Shown here piece after piece: positions 21,040 to 21,496 of a stretch of 21,496 bases of DNA. The DNA is from Mageeibacillus sp. UBA5436. Its GTDB lineage: Bacteria > Bacillota > Clostridia > Saccharofermentanales > DTU023. Numbering within the stretch: position 1 is the stretch's first letter; each line of letters opens with the position of its first letter. Where the stretch lies: contig DIRM01000035.1 in NCBI GenBank assembly GCA_002427545.1, positions 1 through 21,496 on the forward strand. Reading direction: 5' to 3'. The position numbers were made by a program, and so were the translations under genes. The notes under the pieces are model-generated. The model had not been told where the DNA came from and made no database searches. It saw only the letters and a program-made list of their open reading frames with translations.

Positions 21040-21496
21040 ATGAAATATGCCAAAGTTAAAACGGCTACTATTCAAGGCCTTAAAATTAAAAATATTGATC
21101 TTGAAGTTTCTCTATTGAAGGGTATTCCAAAATTTGAAATTAGCGGTATCAATTCTCGTAAAGGACAAGAAATGTTTGGTCGAGTCAAGGCAGCTTTATT
21201 AAACAACGGATATCAAATACCAAGAAATATTATTATTTGTCATCTTTCAGAAGAAATTCAATACGCCACTGATAATTCTATAGATATGGCTTTAGCTTGT
21301 GCCATTTTAATTGCAGATCAACAAATTCAAGCAGAAACAGCTTTAATTAAAAATTCATATATTCTTGGTGGTCTAAGTCTTTCAGGAGAAATAACAGCAA
21401 TCAAAGGTGTTTTTGCTATGCTTAATCAGACGCAAAGCGATAAAAATTGCAATTGGTTAATTCCAAAAGAAAATCAAAATGAATTAATTTTTGAAA
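21040..21496 (+). CDS. YifB/ComM-type Mg chelatase-like protein (5' part, runs off the window)
   Basis: The first 152 codons of a longer gene, open to the last base. The sequence matches the N-terminal domain of the YifB/ComM family (AAA+ ATPases related to magnesium chelatase subunit I). It shows a GIPKFEISGI segment, then GRVKAALLNNGYQIPRNII, a Ser-Ile-Asp-Met-Ala-Leu-Ala stretch where the family has FDLPIAL, and LGGLSLSGEITAIKGV. ComM is a helicase aiding branch migration in natural transformation of Gram-negatives; the role in Firmicutes is unclear. The ATPase motifs would lie beyond the window. Start: ATG with AGGAG (21029-21033) 6 bases upstream. It is transcribed away from ychF; the 214-base gap is very AT-rich and I see no clear promoter for this gene. 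Confidence 0.85.
   Translation, partial: MKYAKVKTATIQGLKIKNIDLEVSLLKGIPKFEISGINSRKGQEMFGRVKAALLNNGYQIPRNIIICHLSEEIQYATDNSIDMALACAILIADQQIQAETALIKNSYILGGLSLSGEITAIKGVFAMLNQTQSDKNCNWLIPKENQNELIFE

Overview
The window is AT-rich, densely coding and purely bacterial. Several features point to a low-GC Firmicute, most likely of the Clostridia: strong AGGAGG ribosome binding sites, an FHA-domain FtsW next to a short class B PBP, a flavodoxin/ferredoxin fusion, a DUF1002 secreted protein, a PolA with a dead proofreading domain, and a tRNA-Asn behind what looks like the end of a 5S rRNA gene. No species is claimed. I saw no mobile element, phage gene, CRISPR array or insertion sequence; this is ordinary chromosomal core sequence, and the interest lies in the control regions.

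Layout. Bases 1-137 are the end of a probable rRNA operon: 5S tail, tRNA-Asn(GTT), terminator. Then come mgtE (magnesium channel) behind a leader that holds a possible 30-codon upstream ORF, a flavodoxin-like/2x[4Fe-4S] protein with its own AT-rich terminator, and a glutamate dehydrogenase gene behind two hairpins/palindromes. A convergent pair of terminators separates these from a minus-strand block, brnQ and tRNA-Ala(CGC). From 6159 the plus strand resumes with murD, an AI-2E-family permease, a DUF1002 exported protein, rpsO, pnp, an FHA-FtsW/RodA gene, a class B PBP, a small membrane protein and polA. polA converges on a minus-strand ychF-coaE pair. Divergent from ychF, the 5' part of a yifB/comM-type gene runs off the window end.

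How the genes fit together. Three groups make functional sense. (1) Cell wall: murD makes the UDP-MurNAc-dipeptide precursor. The FHA-FtsW (glycosyltransferase type) and the PBP (transpeptidase) overlap by one base and form a SEDS/bPBP synthase pair; the small membrane protein follows directly. (2) Translation and RNA/DNA upkeep: rpsO-pnp in the conserved order, each with a structured leader, plus polA and ychF. (3) Nitrogen and amino acid metabolism: glutamate dehydrogenase and the branched-chain amino acid carrier BrnQ lie close together but are transcribed towards each other.

Four starts are set differently from the longest reading frame, because of ribosome binding sites or promoters: mgtE (ATG 467), brnQ (GTG 5925), FHA-ftsW (ATG 12920) and the small membrane protein (ATG 16173). 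The observations I find most worth checking are the mgtE upstream ORF whose stop codon lies in the mgtE ribosome binding site, the apparent leaderless start of FHA-ftsW, and the competing base pairings in the pnp leader.
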